Positions 1 to 8,573 of a stretch of DNA of 62,868 bases are shown here, in pieces. This DNA is from Acidimicrobiaceae bacterium (GTDB taxonomy: Bacteria; Actinomycetota; Acidimicrobiia; Acidimicrobiales; RAAP-2), in assembly GCA_003164095.1 (NCBI GenBank), contig PLRX01000155.1, positions 1-62,868 on the forward strand, read 5' to 3'. Each line of letters starts with the position of its first letter. The stretch's first letter is position 1. Position numbers and translations under genes: made by a program. The notes beneath the pieces are model-generated. The model was not told the DNA's origin and did no database searches. It saw only the letters and a list, made by a program, of their open reading frames with translations.

Positions 1-131
1 GGGACGAATTTTCGAGGCTAACGGGGTCTTCTCTCGGCGCCGCCGCTGAAGCCGGCTGTTCGCTCGATCGCACCATACCCAGGGGGAGGGCTCTTTGTCT
101 CGTCCTGAGACACCCCGTTTTGGTAACTGAC

Positions 132-145
132 ATAATATACATTAT
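132..145. promoter_or_regulatory. AT-rich near-palindrome
   Basis: ATAATATACATTAT is symmetric at 12 of 14 positions, with perfect outer arms ATAAT/ATTAT. It stands in DNA that is otherwise strongly GC-rich, which makes it conspicuous. Such sites are typical of small dimeric regulators (MarR or TetR type) or of an AT-rich promoter core. No regulator gene is visible nearby, so its owner is unknown. Confidence 0.35.
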
Positions 146-403
146 CGGCGGTCTGGGGATGAGCCCACCCGGATGACCGATTCCCAGCAACACGCTTGCT
201 GCCGTCTCGACGACCGGTCATCCACCGGCTTCCCACAGGTCACCGGATCCGCCGGCTCCGGTGCTTACCGTGCAGAGTCACGCCATGACGGATTTGGAGA
301 CGCAGCCGAACCGTCACACGGCACTGCACGACGGCATCCTGTCCTCGTTCGGATCCGGCGGTCGGTCGACCGTCGTGCCCCCGCCGGCACTCCCCCCGAG
401 CCC

Positions 404-430
404 TTAGTTACGTCACAGTGACGTTACTAA
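404..430. promoter_or_regulatory. 27-bp palindromic operator-like site
   Basis: TTAGTTACGTCAC and GTGACGTTACTAA face each other around a single central A, with 12 of 13 positions paired. The inner 7-bp arms ACGTCAC/GTGACGT are perfect. Length and symmetry resemble TetR-family operators. It lies about 210 bp upstream of the permease remnant and may once have controlled it; that link is inferred. Confidence 0.45.
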
Positions 431-639
431 CCTGTTGTCGCTGTCCGGTCGAGTGGTGGCGCCATGCACCCTCGGCGGGGTCCGCGTGCGGCGCCCACGG
501 CTCGAGGAGCTCGATCGCACCTGGGTGCTGGTCGTCCACGACCTCGACAGCCGACCGCGATTCCGTAACGGCGCCCACGCCCTGACCGGCGCCAACCGCC
601 GATGCTCCATCCACGCGGCGTTGTCGGGATCCGCCAGAT

Positions 640-1268
640 ATGGTCGGTTCCCGGACCACATTGGCCATGGGCGCCTACAAGGCCGTCCCCCTCGTCGTTC
701 GCCCGGATCCACCGGCGTTTCCTCACCCCGACCGTCTCCACCGTGGTCATGGGGGCCGCCGCCATCGCCCTCTACGTGCTCATGAACTACATCTCGACGG
801 GCACCGTGATCGCCGATGCCGTGTCCTCCCTCGGGGTCATGATCGCCTTCTGCTACGGCCTGACCGGCTTCTCCTGTGCCTGGTACTACCGGGCCGACCT
901 GACCTCGAGTGCCCCGCAGCCTGTGGCTGCGGGGCATCCTGCCCGTGCTCGGCGGGCTCATGCTGTGGGCGGCCCTCGGCTACAACCTCTACTTCCACTG
1001 GGGGCCGGGCCACAGCTACACGAGCTGGCACATGGGCTTCTGGCCCCACCGGGACATCAGCAGGGTCTTCCTCATCGACCTCATCGACCTCATCGACCTC
1101 ATCAGCCTTGTGATCGGCGTCGTCCTGATGTTCGCGTTCGCCGCGGTGCGACCCGCCTTCTTCCGGGGGGAGACACTCAACCGCGACACGCCGACACTCG
1201 TGCCGGAGGACCTCGGGACCGAGGTCCGGTTGTTCCGGGTCGACGAGTCCGGTGCAGCCGACGGCTGA
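640..1268 (+). pseudogene. APC amino acid permease remnant, frameshifted and 5'-truncated
   Basis: Three frames joined together read as the C-terminal third of an amino acid/polyamine permease. The motif SRTTLAMGAYKAVPL (from 646) switches frame near 694 to SFARIHRRFLTPTVST, then continues through GVMIAFCYGLTGFSCAWYYR. It switches again near 908-912 to SLWLRGILPVLGG and runs to the stop at 1268. The motifs TPTVST and GLTGFxCAWYYR are characteristic of the family. Intact family members are usually around 450-520 residues; only about 200 remain and the N-terminal helices are absent. A 9-bp unit repeated three times also interrupts a late membrane segment. Two frame changes plus truncation make a functional product very unlikely. 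Confidence 0.8.
1071..1097 (+). repeat. Three tandem copies of CTCATCGAC
   Basis: The 9-bp unit CTCATCGAC occurs three times in a row, followed by a degenerate fourth copy CTCATCAGC. It encodes (LID)x3 inside what should be the last membrane helix of the permease remnant, where relatives read FLIGVVLM directly. It looks like slippage expansion in a gene no longer under selection. Confidence 0.8.
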
Positions 1269-1383
1269 CGATCCGAGCCGTGACCGGACGATCGGCACGC
1301 ACCGATGGGTCGTGCCGGAGATCGTCGAGCCCCGGCCCTGGATGCAGGACTGTGGGCCCGCATTCCGGGCGCCCACCGGGTGG

Positions 1384-1587
1384 CTATGCGGCGGTCGACC
1401 CCTGACCTGGCTTCCGTCCCTCGCGGAGGTCCACCACGCTGGTGGTGACGATGCCGACGATGAGGAGGGCTTGGGGAACCACCACGGGCCACCCGCGGTG
1501 CCCGGCGAGTTCGACCGGGACCAGGGCCAGCACGCCGATGGCGAAGACCGCCCGGAGCCGGAGCCACTTGGTGACCCTCACCTTCAT
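1384..1587 (-). CDS. Small hypothetical membrane protein
   Basis: A 67-residue open frame starting MKVRVTKWLRLRAV. It has a basic N-terminus and two hydrophobic segments (about residues 11-28 and 33-50), then a charged tail ending GRKPGQGSTAA. The positive-inside pattern is sensible for a two-helix membrane protein with both ends in the cytoplasm. It stands alone between the permease remnant and the hydrolase, both at some distance. No family recognised; it may be a remnant or a chance frame. Confidence 0.4.
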   Translation of the reverse strand: MKVRVTKWLRLRAVFAIGVLALVPVELAGHRGWPVVVPQALLIVGIVTTSVVDLREGRKPGQGSTAA

Positions 1588-1737
1588 CCCACCGCCACCT
1601 GCCCTCGGTCCGTTCGCCGGGCACAGCCGGCTGCTGCGGAACGGTAGCCCGCCCTCCAGACGACGGAATTCGCAACCAGCCCCGAACGGCCTTCTGGGGC
1701 GTCGAGGAATGTGACCCCTCCCCCACCACTGGCTCGC

Positions 1738-2688
1738 TCAGGCGCTCGGTCCGTCGAGGCCGTCCCCTGACCCGGCACGCTCCCGCAGGGCCCGCCCCAG
1801 GTCGTCATGGGAGACCGCGGCCGGATCCGTCGAGTCGATGAAGTCGACCACGGCGTTCACGAACCGTTCGGGCACCTCGGCATGGGGGAAGTGGCCGACC
1901 CCCTCGAAAACGACGAGCCGGCTGTGGGGAAGCGCCTCGTGGGCCCGGTAGGCATGGGACACCGGGATGATGTGATCGTCTGCGCCCCAGACGATCAGCG
2001 TCGGCAGTCCTCCCGCCAGGTAGAGGCGGTCGATGGCACTCACCGATTGACCACCTGCGTCGATCACGGACCGCATCGTTTTCAGGAACGCCCGTCGGTA
2101 GACGGGATCGGTCAACGACCGGTAGGACTGCCACATCTCGGTCACCCTCGGGTTGCGCACGCCGCGGTCCTCCACGAACCGGACGACCGAGTCGCCCCAC
2201 TCCCCTGCCACGTGTGGGAACAGGAGGGGTAGCACCAGCTCCACGCCCGGCACGGCCAGGAGCCGCAGCATCCAGCTGACCTCTCGACCCAGGCCGCCGG
2301 CGTCGACCAGAACGAGCCGATCACAGAGCTCGGGGAACTGGTAACTGAACTGCATGGCGACGCCGCCCCCGAATGACTGACCCACGACGGTCACCCGGTC
2401 GATGTCGAGGACGTGGAGCAGGTCCCGTATGGCGCTCGCGTGGTTGCCGAGCGAGTAGTCCCCCTCCGGCTTGTCCGAGGCGCCGTGGCCGAGGAAGTCG
2501 GGTGCGATGACCGTGAACCTCGACTCGAGCAGCCGCATGGCGGGCGCCCAGGTGTTCGAACTTCCGGCGATGCCGTGGAGCAGCAGCACGACCGGACCCG
2601 ACCCGGCACGGCGGTAGGCCATGCGGGCGCCGTGGAGCATGACGTGATGGACCGGGTATCGCTCGTCGTCGTCTGCGGTGTCCACCAT
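1738..2688 (-). CDS. Alpha/beta-fold hydrolase
   Basis: A 316-residue alpha/beta hydrolase, probably acting on an ester, lactone or related bond of an unknown small substrate in the cytoplasm. The order is classical: oxyanion-loop HGIAG at residues 38-42, nucleophile elbow GQSFGG with Ser105, acid region WGADDH with Asp237/238, and catalytic His266 in GVGHFPH. A cap region of about 90 residues lies between strands. The start at MVDTADDDERYP was chosen because upstream sequence in the same frame (to 2961) is Arg/Gly-rich and unlike a protein N-terminus. Closest in pattern to the meta-cleavage hydrolase and epoxide hydrolase groups, which cannot be told apart by eye. No obvious operon partner. 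Confidence 0.85.
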   Translation of the reverse strand: MVDTADDDERYPVHHVMLHGARMAYRRAGSGPVVLLLHGIAGSSNTWAPAMRLLESRFTVIAPDFLGHGASDKPEGDYSLGNHASAIRDLLHVLDIDRVTVVGQSFGGGVAMQFSYQFPELCDRLVLVDAGGLGREVSWMLRLLAVPGVELVLPLLFPHVAGEWGDSVVRFVEDRGVRNPRVTEMWQSYRSLTDPVYRRAFLKTMRSVIDAGGQSVSAIDRLYLAGGLPTLIVWGADDHIIPVSHAYRAHEALPHSRLVVFEGVGHFPHAEVPERFVNAVVDFIDSTDPAAVSHDDLGRALRERAGSGDGLDGPSA

Positions 2689-2756
2689 TCCCCGAGTCTG
2701 CCCGCACGACGGGGTGCCCGCCAGGGCCAGAGTGCCCACGAGGCCGGCTGGTGAAC

Positions 2757-2961
2757 CTAGGGGTCGGCGAGCGCCCTCCTGACCGCCGTCGGCAGCTTTG
2801 CCACCACCACGTTGCCCACGTCGATGCCCGGCCCGAAGGGCTGCTCCAGGGTCGCACCCGAGTGCGCCATGGCGATCTGCTCGGCCTGGTCGGTGTCCAC
2901 GTTCCCTCCGGGGCGTCAGCGAAGCCGTGGGCACCAACTTGCCCCGCCCGACCACATCCAT
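2757..2961 (-). pseudogene. Possible small gene with one frameshift
   Basis: An ATG at 2961 follows a good ribosome site (GGGGAG) and reads MDVVGRGKLVPTASLTP. Near 2900-2908, in the run CCCCGGAGGG, a single frame change gives a continuous, protein-like sequence that includes DTDQAEQIAMAHSGATLEQP and GIDVGNVVVAKLPTAV and ends ALADP at 2757. Neither frame alone is convincing: the second is closed by a stop just upstream, and the first runs on into the hydrolase gene. The joined product would be about 67 residues and I recognise no family. It could be a decayed gene, a sequencing error in a GC run, or coincidence. Confidence 0.3.
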
Positions 2962-3005
2962 GCCCCGCTCCCCGGCCCCCTCCCGGGGCTCCCGCGGGAG
3001 GAGGA

Positions 3006-3902
3006 TCAGCCGACCGGCTTTGCCGGCATGGCAGCGCCGTAGGCGACGTTGAACGCCGTCAACGCTGCATCCACGCCGCTGGGTGTCGAGACCACCACGT
3101 TCTTCTGGACCATCGCACCGGCGTCGAGGCCGTAGTTGAGTCCGGCCCCACCGAAGACCGCACTGCCGCCGGTCGCCAGGATGCCGTGGCGGACACCGGC
3201 GTTGTCGAAATCACCCGTGGCCGTCGGAGCGGCCACCGTATAGCGGGCCAGCGTGCTGACCGCCCCGTTGACGAGGGGCGCCTCGTGGATCCACTCGGCC
3301 GAGGTGCCGGGACCGTTGTAGGCCTGCACCGTGGTGAAGGTCCAGCCCTTGGTCACGTCGGTGATAACGATGTCCCAGAGGTGCTCGACCGTACTGGTGG
3401 TCCCCGAGGTGACGGTCGTGGTGGCCGCGTTCTCGTAGATGCTGGCCTTCATCCGATTACCCGGCGACACCGGGTAGGTGACCGTCGTCAGCACGGACTC
3501 GGGAGCTGGGAGGATCTCCCACCACGCGTTGTAATGGGCGGTCCCGCCGTAGTAGTCCTGCTCCGTCCCGACCTGGATCAGCCTCGAGTTGGTGAACCCG
3601 TCGACCCCGATCCACGTCGAGGAGTAGGTGGGCGACGCAGACGCCGCGACGGTGGGCACGGTCCAGGTGCTGGACACGCCGGAGTAGGTGCCGGACTCGG
3701 CGTAGCCCGACCAGTCCGAGGCCGACCACGAGGTGTTGACAGAGGCCAGCTTGGGCCCTGTCAGGAGCGCACGGTTGACGATCACCGGCGCGGCGTGGCC
3801 CGCCGGAGCGGACTGGGCCACCGTGGCGGCCACCGGTGCGGCGAGTCCGCCGCCGATCAGGACACAGCAGGCGAGAGCAGCGGTCCTGATGCTCAGCCTC
3901 AT
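3006..3902 (-). CDS. Secreted G1-family (eqolisin-like) endopeptidase
   Basis: A 298-residue exported protein with a Sec signal peptide (MRLSIRT, then a hydrophobic run to about residue 27, likely cut after an AxA near 24-37). The mature part matches the G1 glutamic peptidases: a Trp-rich beta-sandwich with SDWSGYA (63-68), WTVPTV, the catalytic glutamine region GFTNSRLIQVGTEQ (Gln110) and the catalytic glutamate in SAEWIHEAP (Glu203). These enzymes cut proteins at acid pH and are better known from fungi, though bacterial members exist. The start was fixed by GAGGAG six bases before ATG 3902; the frame extends upstream but without a signal sequence. It is divergent from the GGDEF gene and likely monocistronic. 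Confidence 0.85.
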   Translation of the reverse strand: MRLSIRTAALACCVLIGGGLAAPVAATVAQSAPAGHAAPVIVNRALLTGPKLASVNTSWSASDWSGYAESGTYSGVSSTWTVPTVAASASPTYSSTWIGVDGFTNSRLIQVGTEQDYYGGTAHYNAWWEILPAPESVLTTVTYPVSPGNRMKASIYENAATTTVTSGTTSTVEHLWDIVITDVTKGWTFTTVQAYNGPGTSAEWIHEAPLVNGAVSTLARYTVAAPTATGDFDNAGVRHGILATGGSAVFGGAGLNYGLDAGAMVQKNVVVSTPSGVDAALTAFNVAYGAAMPAKPVG

Positions 3903-4260
3903 GTTTGCTCCTCGTCGTGAACCGCCCGGTGTGGCGTCGGCTGCGCAGTCCGTCGTGCGCTGCCCCGTGGCGGTGGTTTCCCTGTGATCCGATGGTCGCA
4001 TCGGGCCCGTGCCGACGGCAACGGATCGGCCGATGACTTACCGACGCGCACCCGAACCGCAACCGCCGCTACTCGTATTGCCACTCTGGGTGCTCTCGTG
4101 TTCACGGTGTGTGCCCTGGCAGTTTCGGGTTCAGCCGGCGTCCTGGCGTGCCGATGCAGTAGTCAGAGGTGCGACGACACCAGGTGACCCGACCGGAAGC
4201 AGGCGGCGCAACGGAACCCTTCCGCTGCGTGCGACAGGTCGGCAGGAAGGACGAGCTCCC
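3903..4260. other. Divergent intergenic region, peptidase / diguanylate cyclase
   Basis: About 360 bp separate the outward-facing peptidase and cyclase genes, so promoters for both should lie here, but no clear -35/-10 pair stands out. An open frame at 3984-4187 (plus) contains one hydrophobic stretch and ends in a Cys/Arg-rich tail; it has no recognisable features and I do not call it a gene. I compared the segment just before the cyclase with the c-di-GMP riboswitch and found no convincing match. Confidence 0.35.
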
Positions 4261-5766
4261 ATGGGTGAGTCACAGCGGTCCGCCGGTACGCAGGACTCGA
4301 CAGCTGCGGGTCCCGTCCGCCAGCGGCCCCCCTCACTGCCCAACGGGGAGGAGCAGCGCCTGGCCGAGCTGTGGGCCACCGGGTTGCTCGACTCCGCACC
4401 CGAGCCGGCCTTCGATGACGCCGTACGGTTGGCCACCTGGATCACGGGTACCCCTACCGGACTGGTCAGCCTGGTGGACGCCGACCGGCAGTGGTTCAAG
4501 GCGGCCCTCGGGCTCCACGTGACCGAGACGACCCGCGACGTCGCCTTCTGTGCCCAGACCATCCTCCGACCTGACGAGATGCTGGTCGTGGACGACGCCC
4601 TCGACGATCCGCGGTTCGCCGACAATCCGATGGTCATGGGAAGTCCCGGGATCCGCTTCTATGCCGGGGTTCCCCTGACGTCCTCCGCCGGCCACGCCGT
4701 CGGCACGCTGTGCGTGCTCGACTACGTGCCCCGCAGGCTGCATCCCGGGCAACTGGAGGCCCTTCGCGCGCTCGGCACGCTCCTCCAGGCGCAGGTCGAC
4801 CTCCGCCTGGCCGACAGGCAGCGCCAAGCGGCCGACGCGCTCCTGTCCGAGGTCACGGTCGAGGCTGACGCGCTCCGCCAGTTCCTCGCCATCTTCGAGC
4901 ATGCGCCGGTGGGCATCGTGGTGTCCGACCACGACCGCATCGTCACCCGGGCCAACGATGCGTTCGGCCGACTGGTTGGGATCCCGACGGAGTTCGTCGT
5001 CGGCCGGTCCTTCATCGACTTCACGCTTCCCGAGGACATCGAGGCCTCCGAACGTGCCGTCGACGAGCTCCTGAGCGGTACGCGGGACCGCACGCACTTC
5101 GAGAAGCGCTATGTCACGATGACGGGCGACATCGTCTGGGTGTCGGTGTGGGCGTACCGGGTCTTCGACCTCAGCCGGGGGGCGTATTCGATCATCTCAC
5201 TCGTCCAGGACGTCACCGACGAGGTCAACGCCCGCCAGGAGCTGGCCGAGCGGGCCATGAGTGACCCGCTGACCGGGTTGGGCAACCGTTCGGCGCTGAA
5301 CACCTGGCTCGGCAGGCTGGTCAACCGGGCGGAGTTCTCCGCCCAGCACATCGCCGTGTTCTTCATCGACCTCGACGAGTTCAAACAGGTGAACGACCGG
5401 TTCGGGCACGCCGCCGGCGACGAACTCCTGACGGTGGCGGCGGAGCGCCTGCGGGTGGCGGTGCGCCCCGGCGACCTGGTGGCCCGCTGGGGCGGCGACG
5501 AGTTCACCGTGGTCGCCTCGGTGGCCGACACGGACGAGGCCGAGGCGATCACGCAGCGCCTGATGGAGGTGATGCGCGAACCGGTGGCGATCAGCGGGGT
5601 CCACATCACCCTCACCTGCAGCGTCGGCGTGGCCGTGTCGCTGGGCACCGGCGAGGAGCCGTCCGCCCTGCTCCTCCGAGCCGACGAGGCCATGTTCCGG
5701 GCCAAACGCACCGGGCGTGACCAGGTCTTCTACATCGCACCCGACGGTTCGTTCCAGGGGCACTGA
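4261..5766 (+). CDS. GAF-PAS-GGDEF diguanylate cyclase
   Basis: A 501-residue cytoplasmic signalling enzyme predicted to make cyclic di-GMP from two GTP. Domains in order: GAF (about 32-185, with FCAQTIL and AGVPL), PAS (about 205-325, with the typical NDAFGRLVG and WVSVWAYR) and GGDEF (about 330-495). The active-site loop GGDEF is intact at 411-415. An inhibitory-site RxxD (RPGD, 402-405) lies exactly five residues upstream, so product inhibition is likely. There is no EAL domain and no membrane segment, so the signal is probably sensed inside the cell by GAF or PAS. The start follows GGAAGGACGAG and gives a normal soluble N-terminus; a frame extending to 4009 is not protein-like. Confidence 0.9.
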   Translation: MGESQRSAGTQDSTAAGPVRQRPPSLPNGEEQRLAELWATGLLDSAPEPAFDDAVRLATWITGTPTGLVSLVDADRQWFKAALGLHVTETTRDVAFCAQTILRPDEMLVVDDALDDPRFADNPMVMGSPGIRFYAGVPLTSSAGHAVGTLCVLDYVPRRLHPGQLEALRALGTLLQAQVDLRLADRQRQAADALLSEVTVEADALRQFLAIFEHAPVGIVVSDHDRIVTRANDAFGRLVGIPTEFVVGRSFIDFTLPEDIEASERAVDELLSGTRDRTHFEKRYVTMTGDIVWVSVWAYRVFDLSRGAYSIISLVQDVTDEVNARQELAERAMSDPLTGLGNRSALNTWLGRLVNRAEFSAQHIAVFFIDLDEFKQVNDRFGHAAGDELLTVAAERLRVAVRPGDLVARWGGDEFTVVASVADTDEAEAITQRLMEVMREPVAISGVHITLTCSVGVAVSLGTGEEPSALLLRADEAMFRAKRTGRDQVFYIAPDGSFQGH

Positions 5767-5853
5767 GCCCCGGTCACCCGGGACGATGCGCTCGGACCGG
5801 TCCCCACCGGCGTCTGACCGGTTCCCGGGGCCCCGAGCGGCTAGAACTGGACG

Positions 5854-7143
5854 ATGAATCTGCACGCCCGGCGTCATGGAGCCCTGACCCACAACGCTCG
5901 GCCTCGGCGCCGGGGCACCTGGGCCAGCGTGCTGGCGCTCTCCGCCGGCCTGGTGGTGGCGATGGTCGCGGTCCCGGCGCAGGCCTCGGGCGCGGCCACT
6001 GCCGACGGCGCCCCGGTCACCACCATCTCGATGAGCAATCCGGCGCCCTATACGCCCCACGCCCCCTCAGGTGGCACCGACGACTACCACTGCACGCTCG
6101 TCGACCCCCACGTCAACCACAACTCGTTCATCGTCTCCAGCCAGTTCAGCCCCGGCACCGGGTCCGCCGTGCGAGAGGTCCACCACGAGATCACCTTCCT
6201 GGTGCCGCCGTCGGTGGCGCCAGAGGTGAAGGCCCTCAACAAGTCCGGCAAGGGATGGACCTGCTTCGGCGAGTCCCCGCTCCCGGCCACCAGCCTGGCC
6301 TCGCTGACCGCCACCCCGTGGCTCAGCGCCTGGGCACCAGGCCACGGCAAGGACGTGCTGCCCGCCACCACCGGGACGCCGCTGCCGGCCCACAGCCTCG
6401 TCATCATGCAGGTCCACTACAACCTCCTGGAGGGCGACAAGCCGGTGAAGGTCGGCGTCAAGCTCAATACCGTCCCCGCGTCCGCCGACCTCCGTCCACT
6501 GACTCTCACCCCCTACCCTGCGCCGATCAATATGCCGTGCCCCGTCGCCGAGGCCGCCAACCTGACCGCCTACCCGCTGTGCTCGCGCGCCGCTTCGCTG
6601 CAGTACCTGTCCAAGCGCTTCGGCCCCAGTGCCGTGGTGTTCCAGAACATCCTCGAGTTCCTCTGCGGGGAGAACGTCGCCAACCCGCCCGAAGGTGACT
6701 CGGTCACCTGTACCCAGCGCATCCGCCAACCCGGCTACATCGTGCGGACCACGGCCCACATGCACTTGCTCGGGCGCAGCATGACCATGGTCGTGAATCC
6801 CGGGACCCCTCAGGCCCAGACGGTCCTGAACGTGCCCAACTACGACTTCAACTATCAGAAGTCGTACGACCTCAAGAACTGGGTGAAGGTCGTCCCCGGC
6901 GACACCGTGCAGTTCACCTGCACCTACGACCCGACACTCGCCTCGGAGCTACCCGCACTGCGCAAGGCCCCAGCCCACTTCGTGACCTGGGGGGACGGAT
7001 CCTCGGACGAGATGTGCCTGGGGCTCATCCAGACCGTGCCACTCAATCCGCACGCCACCGTCGACTGGAGCGCCATCGGGACCCATGGCGGCTACGGCGG
7101 CCACCCGGGTGCATCCAGGTCGACCCCGACCACCGGCGACTGA
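5854..7143 (+). CDS. Secreted copper type II monooxygenase-like protein
   Basis: A 429-residue exported protein resembling the ascorbate-dependent copper type II monooxygenases (peptidylglycine and dopamine monooxygenase fold). The signal peptide spans about residues 20-47 (ends AQASGA). Candidate metal ligands fall in the family order: first copper His110-His111 (VHHEITF) and His188 (VHYN); second copper His302 and His304 (HMHLLG) with Met387 (SSDEMC). Several Cys (80, 137, 229, 243, 271, 286, 356, 388) could form disulfides, fitting an extracellular location. Substrate unknown; bacterial members are poorly characterised. It follows the cyclase by about 90 bp on the same strand, so cotranscription is possible. 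Confidence 0.75.
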   Translation: MNLHARRHGALTHNARPRRRGTWASVLALSAGLVVAMVAVPAQASGAATADGAPVTTISMSNPAPYTPHAPSGGTDDYHCTLVDPHVNHNSFIVSSQFSPGTGSAVREVHHEITFLVPPSVAPEVKALNKSGKGWTCFGESPLPATSLASLTATPWLSAWAPGHGKDVLPATTGTPLPAHSLVIMQVHYNLLEGDKPVKVGVKLNTVPASADLRPLTLTPYPAPINMPCPVAEAANLTAYPLCSRAASLQYLSKRFGPSAVVFQNILEFLCGENVANPPEGDSVTCTQRIRQPGYIVRTTAHMHLLGRSMTMVVNPGTPQAQTVLNVPNYDFNYQKSYDLKNWVKVVPGDTVQFTCTYDPTLASELPALRKAPAHFVTWGDGSSDEMCLGLIQTVPLNPHATVDWSAIGTHGGYGGHPGASRSTPTTGD

Positions 7144-7228
7144 CCTCCAGGCCTTCCGCACTCCGTCCAGGCACCCGCTCCCCCGTCCGCCGGGCGAGTC
7201 GGTCGGCACTCGGGCCGCACCGCAGCGG

Positions 7229-7513
7229 TCAGGCGGACAACGCCGACCCGTCCACCTGACCGGGAACGCCCGGCCAGGCGGCCAGCCCCAGCACCGCGTA
7301 GAGGGCGACCGCACCCGGGGCCCCGGCGAGCAGCGACGAGGTCCCACCACCGAGTCCTCCGAGGCCCTCAGCGAGGAACCAGACGCCACCGACCCACGCC
7401 ACTGAGCCGACCACCGCGAGCCGAACGGTCCGGCTGCGCAGGAAGGCCACGCCGAGCGCCAGCTGGACCAGGGCGAACGCGACGTCCGCGGCTACTGCAT
7501 GTCCACCGATCAC
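7229..7513 (-). CDS. Short hydrophobic membrane protein, possibly truncated
   Basis: From a GTG at 7513 a 94-residue sequence reads as a three-helix membrane protein, with LVQLALGVAFL, VRLAVVGSVAWVGGVWFLAE and a last helix LYAVLGLAAWPG. The segment WFLAEGLGGLGGG resembles the C-terminal half of actinobacterial membrane proteins in which several more helices precede it. Those are missing, and the frame further upstream is Arg/Gly/Pro-rich non-protein. It is therefore either a short protein or the 3' remnant of a longer gene; the neighbouring decayed genes favour the second. Confidence 0.45.
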   Translation of the reverse strand: MIGGHAVAADVAFALVQLALGVAFLRSRTVRLAVVGSVAWVGGVWFLAEGLGGLGGGTSSLLAGAPGAVALYAVLGLAAWPGVPGQVDGSALSA

Positions 7514-7575
7514 CGAGGCGGCGTGCCGGACCGGTGACGGGCACCGGAGTCCGCTCCCAACCGGCGTCGGATCGG

Positions 7576-8481
7576 TCAATCCGACGTGAGGCCCTCGAGC
7601 GACGCCGCCACCTCGGCGGCGATCTGCTCGGACGGGGGCAGGCCGGGCACATCGGCCAGGCCTGCCGGGTTCTGGCCCTCCACGATCGTGCGCCAACGCA
7701 GCTCGGCCACCTCGACGAAGTCGGGGTGGGGGAACACCCAGAACCGCTGTGCGGCAATGGCGTCGGCCACCAGGTCGGCCACCGTCGCCGCCGGCATCCC
7801 CTCGGCCACGGCCCGGCGCACGTGGTTGGTGACGATCTCGGACGCGAAGGCCTGGGGCGGTGGCTCACCCAGGTGGGCGGGCCAGTTGCGCTCGGCGTCC
7901 ATGATGCCGGTCTGCACCCATCCCGGGCACAGGACGCTGACCCCGACGGGCACGCCCATCGCCGTGAGGGTGGTGTACAGGTCCTCGGTCAGGGCGACGA
8001 CGGCGTGCTTGGTGGCGTCGTACGACGGGGTCAGTCCGGGCAGGATGCCGGCGATGGACGCCGTGTTGACGATGTGGCCCTCGCCCTCGGCCACCAGGTA
8101 GGGCAGGAACGCCCGGATCCCGTGGACGACACCCCACAGGTTGACGCCCACCACCCACTCCCAGGCGGACAGCGGCCCGAACCACGGGTCGGCCTGGGTC
8201 GCCACCCCGGCGTTGTTGCACACCACGTGCACACGGTCGAACCGTTCCACCGTGGCGGCGGCCAGGGCCTGCACCGACGCCTCGACGCTGACGTCGGTGG
8301 GCACGACCAGGGTCTCGACCCCACGGGCACCGACGACCGCTGCTGCGTCGGCCAGCCCCTCCTCGTCCACGTCGGCCAGCACCACGTGCATGCCGGCGGT
8401 TGCGAACCGCTCAGCAAGGGCGAGTCCGATGCCACCCGCAGCACTGGTCACCACCGCGATCTTTCCAGCCGTCAGTTCCAT
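7576..8481 (-). CDS. SDR-family oxidoreductase
   Basis: A 301-residue short-chain dehydrogenase/reductase using NAD(P)(H) on an unknown alcohol or ketone. The Rossmann loop is TSAAGGIG (12-19), a variant with Ser where most members have Gly. Asp37 at the end of the second strand suggests NAD preference. NNAG is at 89-92, and the catalytic set is Asn114, Ser142, Tyr154 and Lys158 (SYDATKHA). The C-terminal 80 residues (PHPDFVEVAELR and beyond) are longer than in minimal SDRs and are common in actinobacterial members. Cytoplasmic, and apparently monocistronic. Confidence 0.9.
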   Translation of the reverse strand: MELTAGKIAVVTSAAGGIGLALAERFATAGMHVVLADVDEEGLADAAAVVGARGVETLVVPTDVSVEASVQALAAATVERFDRVHVVCNNAGVATQADPWFGPLSAWEWVVGVNLWGVVHGIRAFLPYLVAEGEGHIVNTASIAGILPGLTPSYDATKHAVVALTEDLYTTLTAMGVPVGVSVLCPGWVQTGIMDAERNWPAHLGEPPPQAFASEIVTNHVRRAVAEGMPAATVADLVADAIAAQRFWVFPHPDFVEVAELRWRTIVEGQNPAGLADVPGLPPSEQIAAEVAASLEGLTSD

Positions 8482-8573
8482 GCGACCTCCCGGGCTCTCC
8501 TCCGCCGGACACCCTGGCGGGCACCAGGCACCCTACGTCCGGCACCGGTCGGCCGCCTTGATCGCCTTGTGGG

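Larger units (their letters stand above)
1..639. other. Gene-poor left end
   Basis: No convincing gene starts or ends here. The only in-frame candidate is a 40-codon open frame at 284-406 on the plus strand with no recognisable relatives; it ends inside the palindrome at 404-430. The stretch contains two operator-like inverted repeats and then runs into the decayed permease that starts near 640. The first two thirds of that permease are not present in any frame, so the region may be what is left after a deletion. Confidence 0.4.

Noticed and set aside
4180-4260. Possible c-di-GMP riboswitch before the diguanylate cyclase
   Set aside because: The segment has short GC pairings but lacks the conserved core sequence and the second helix.
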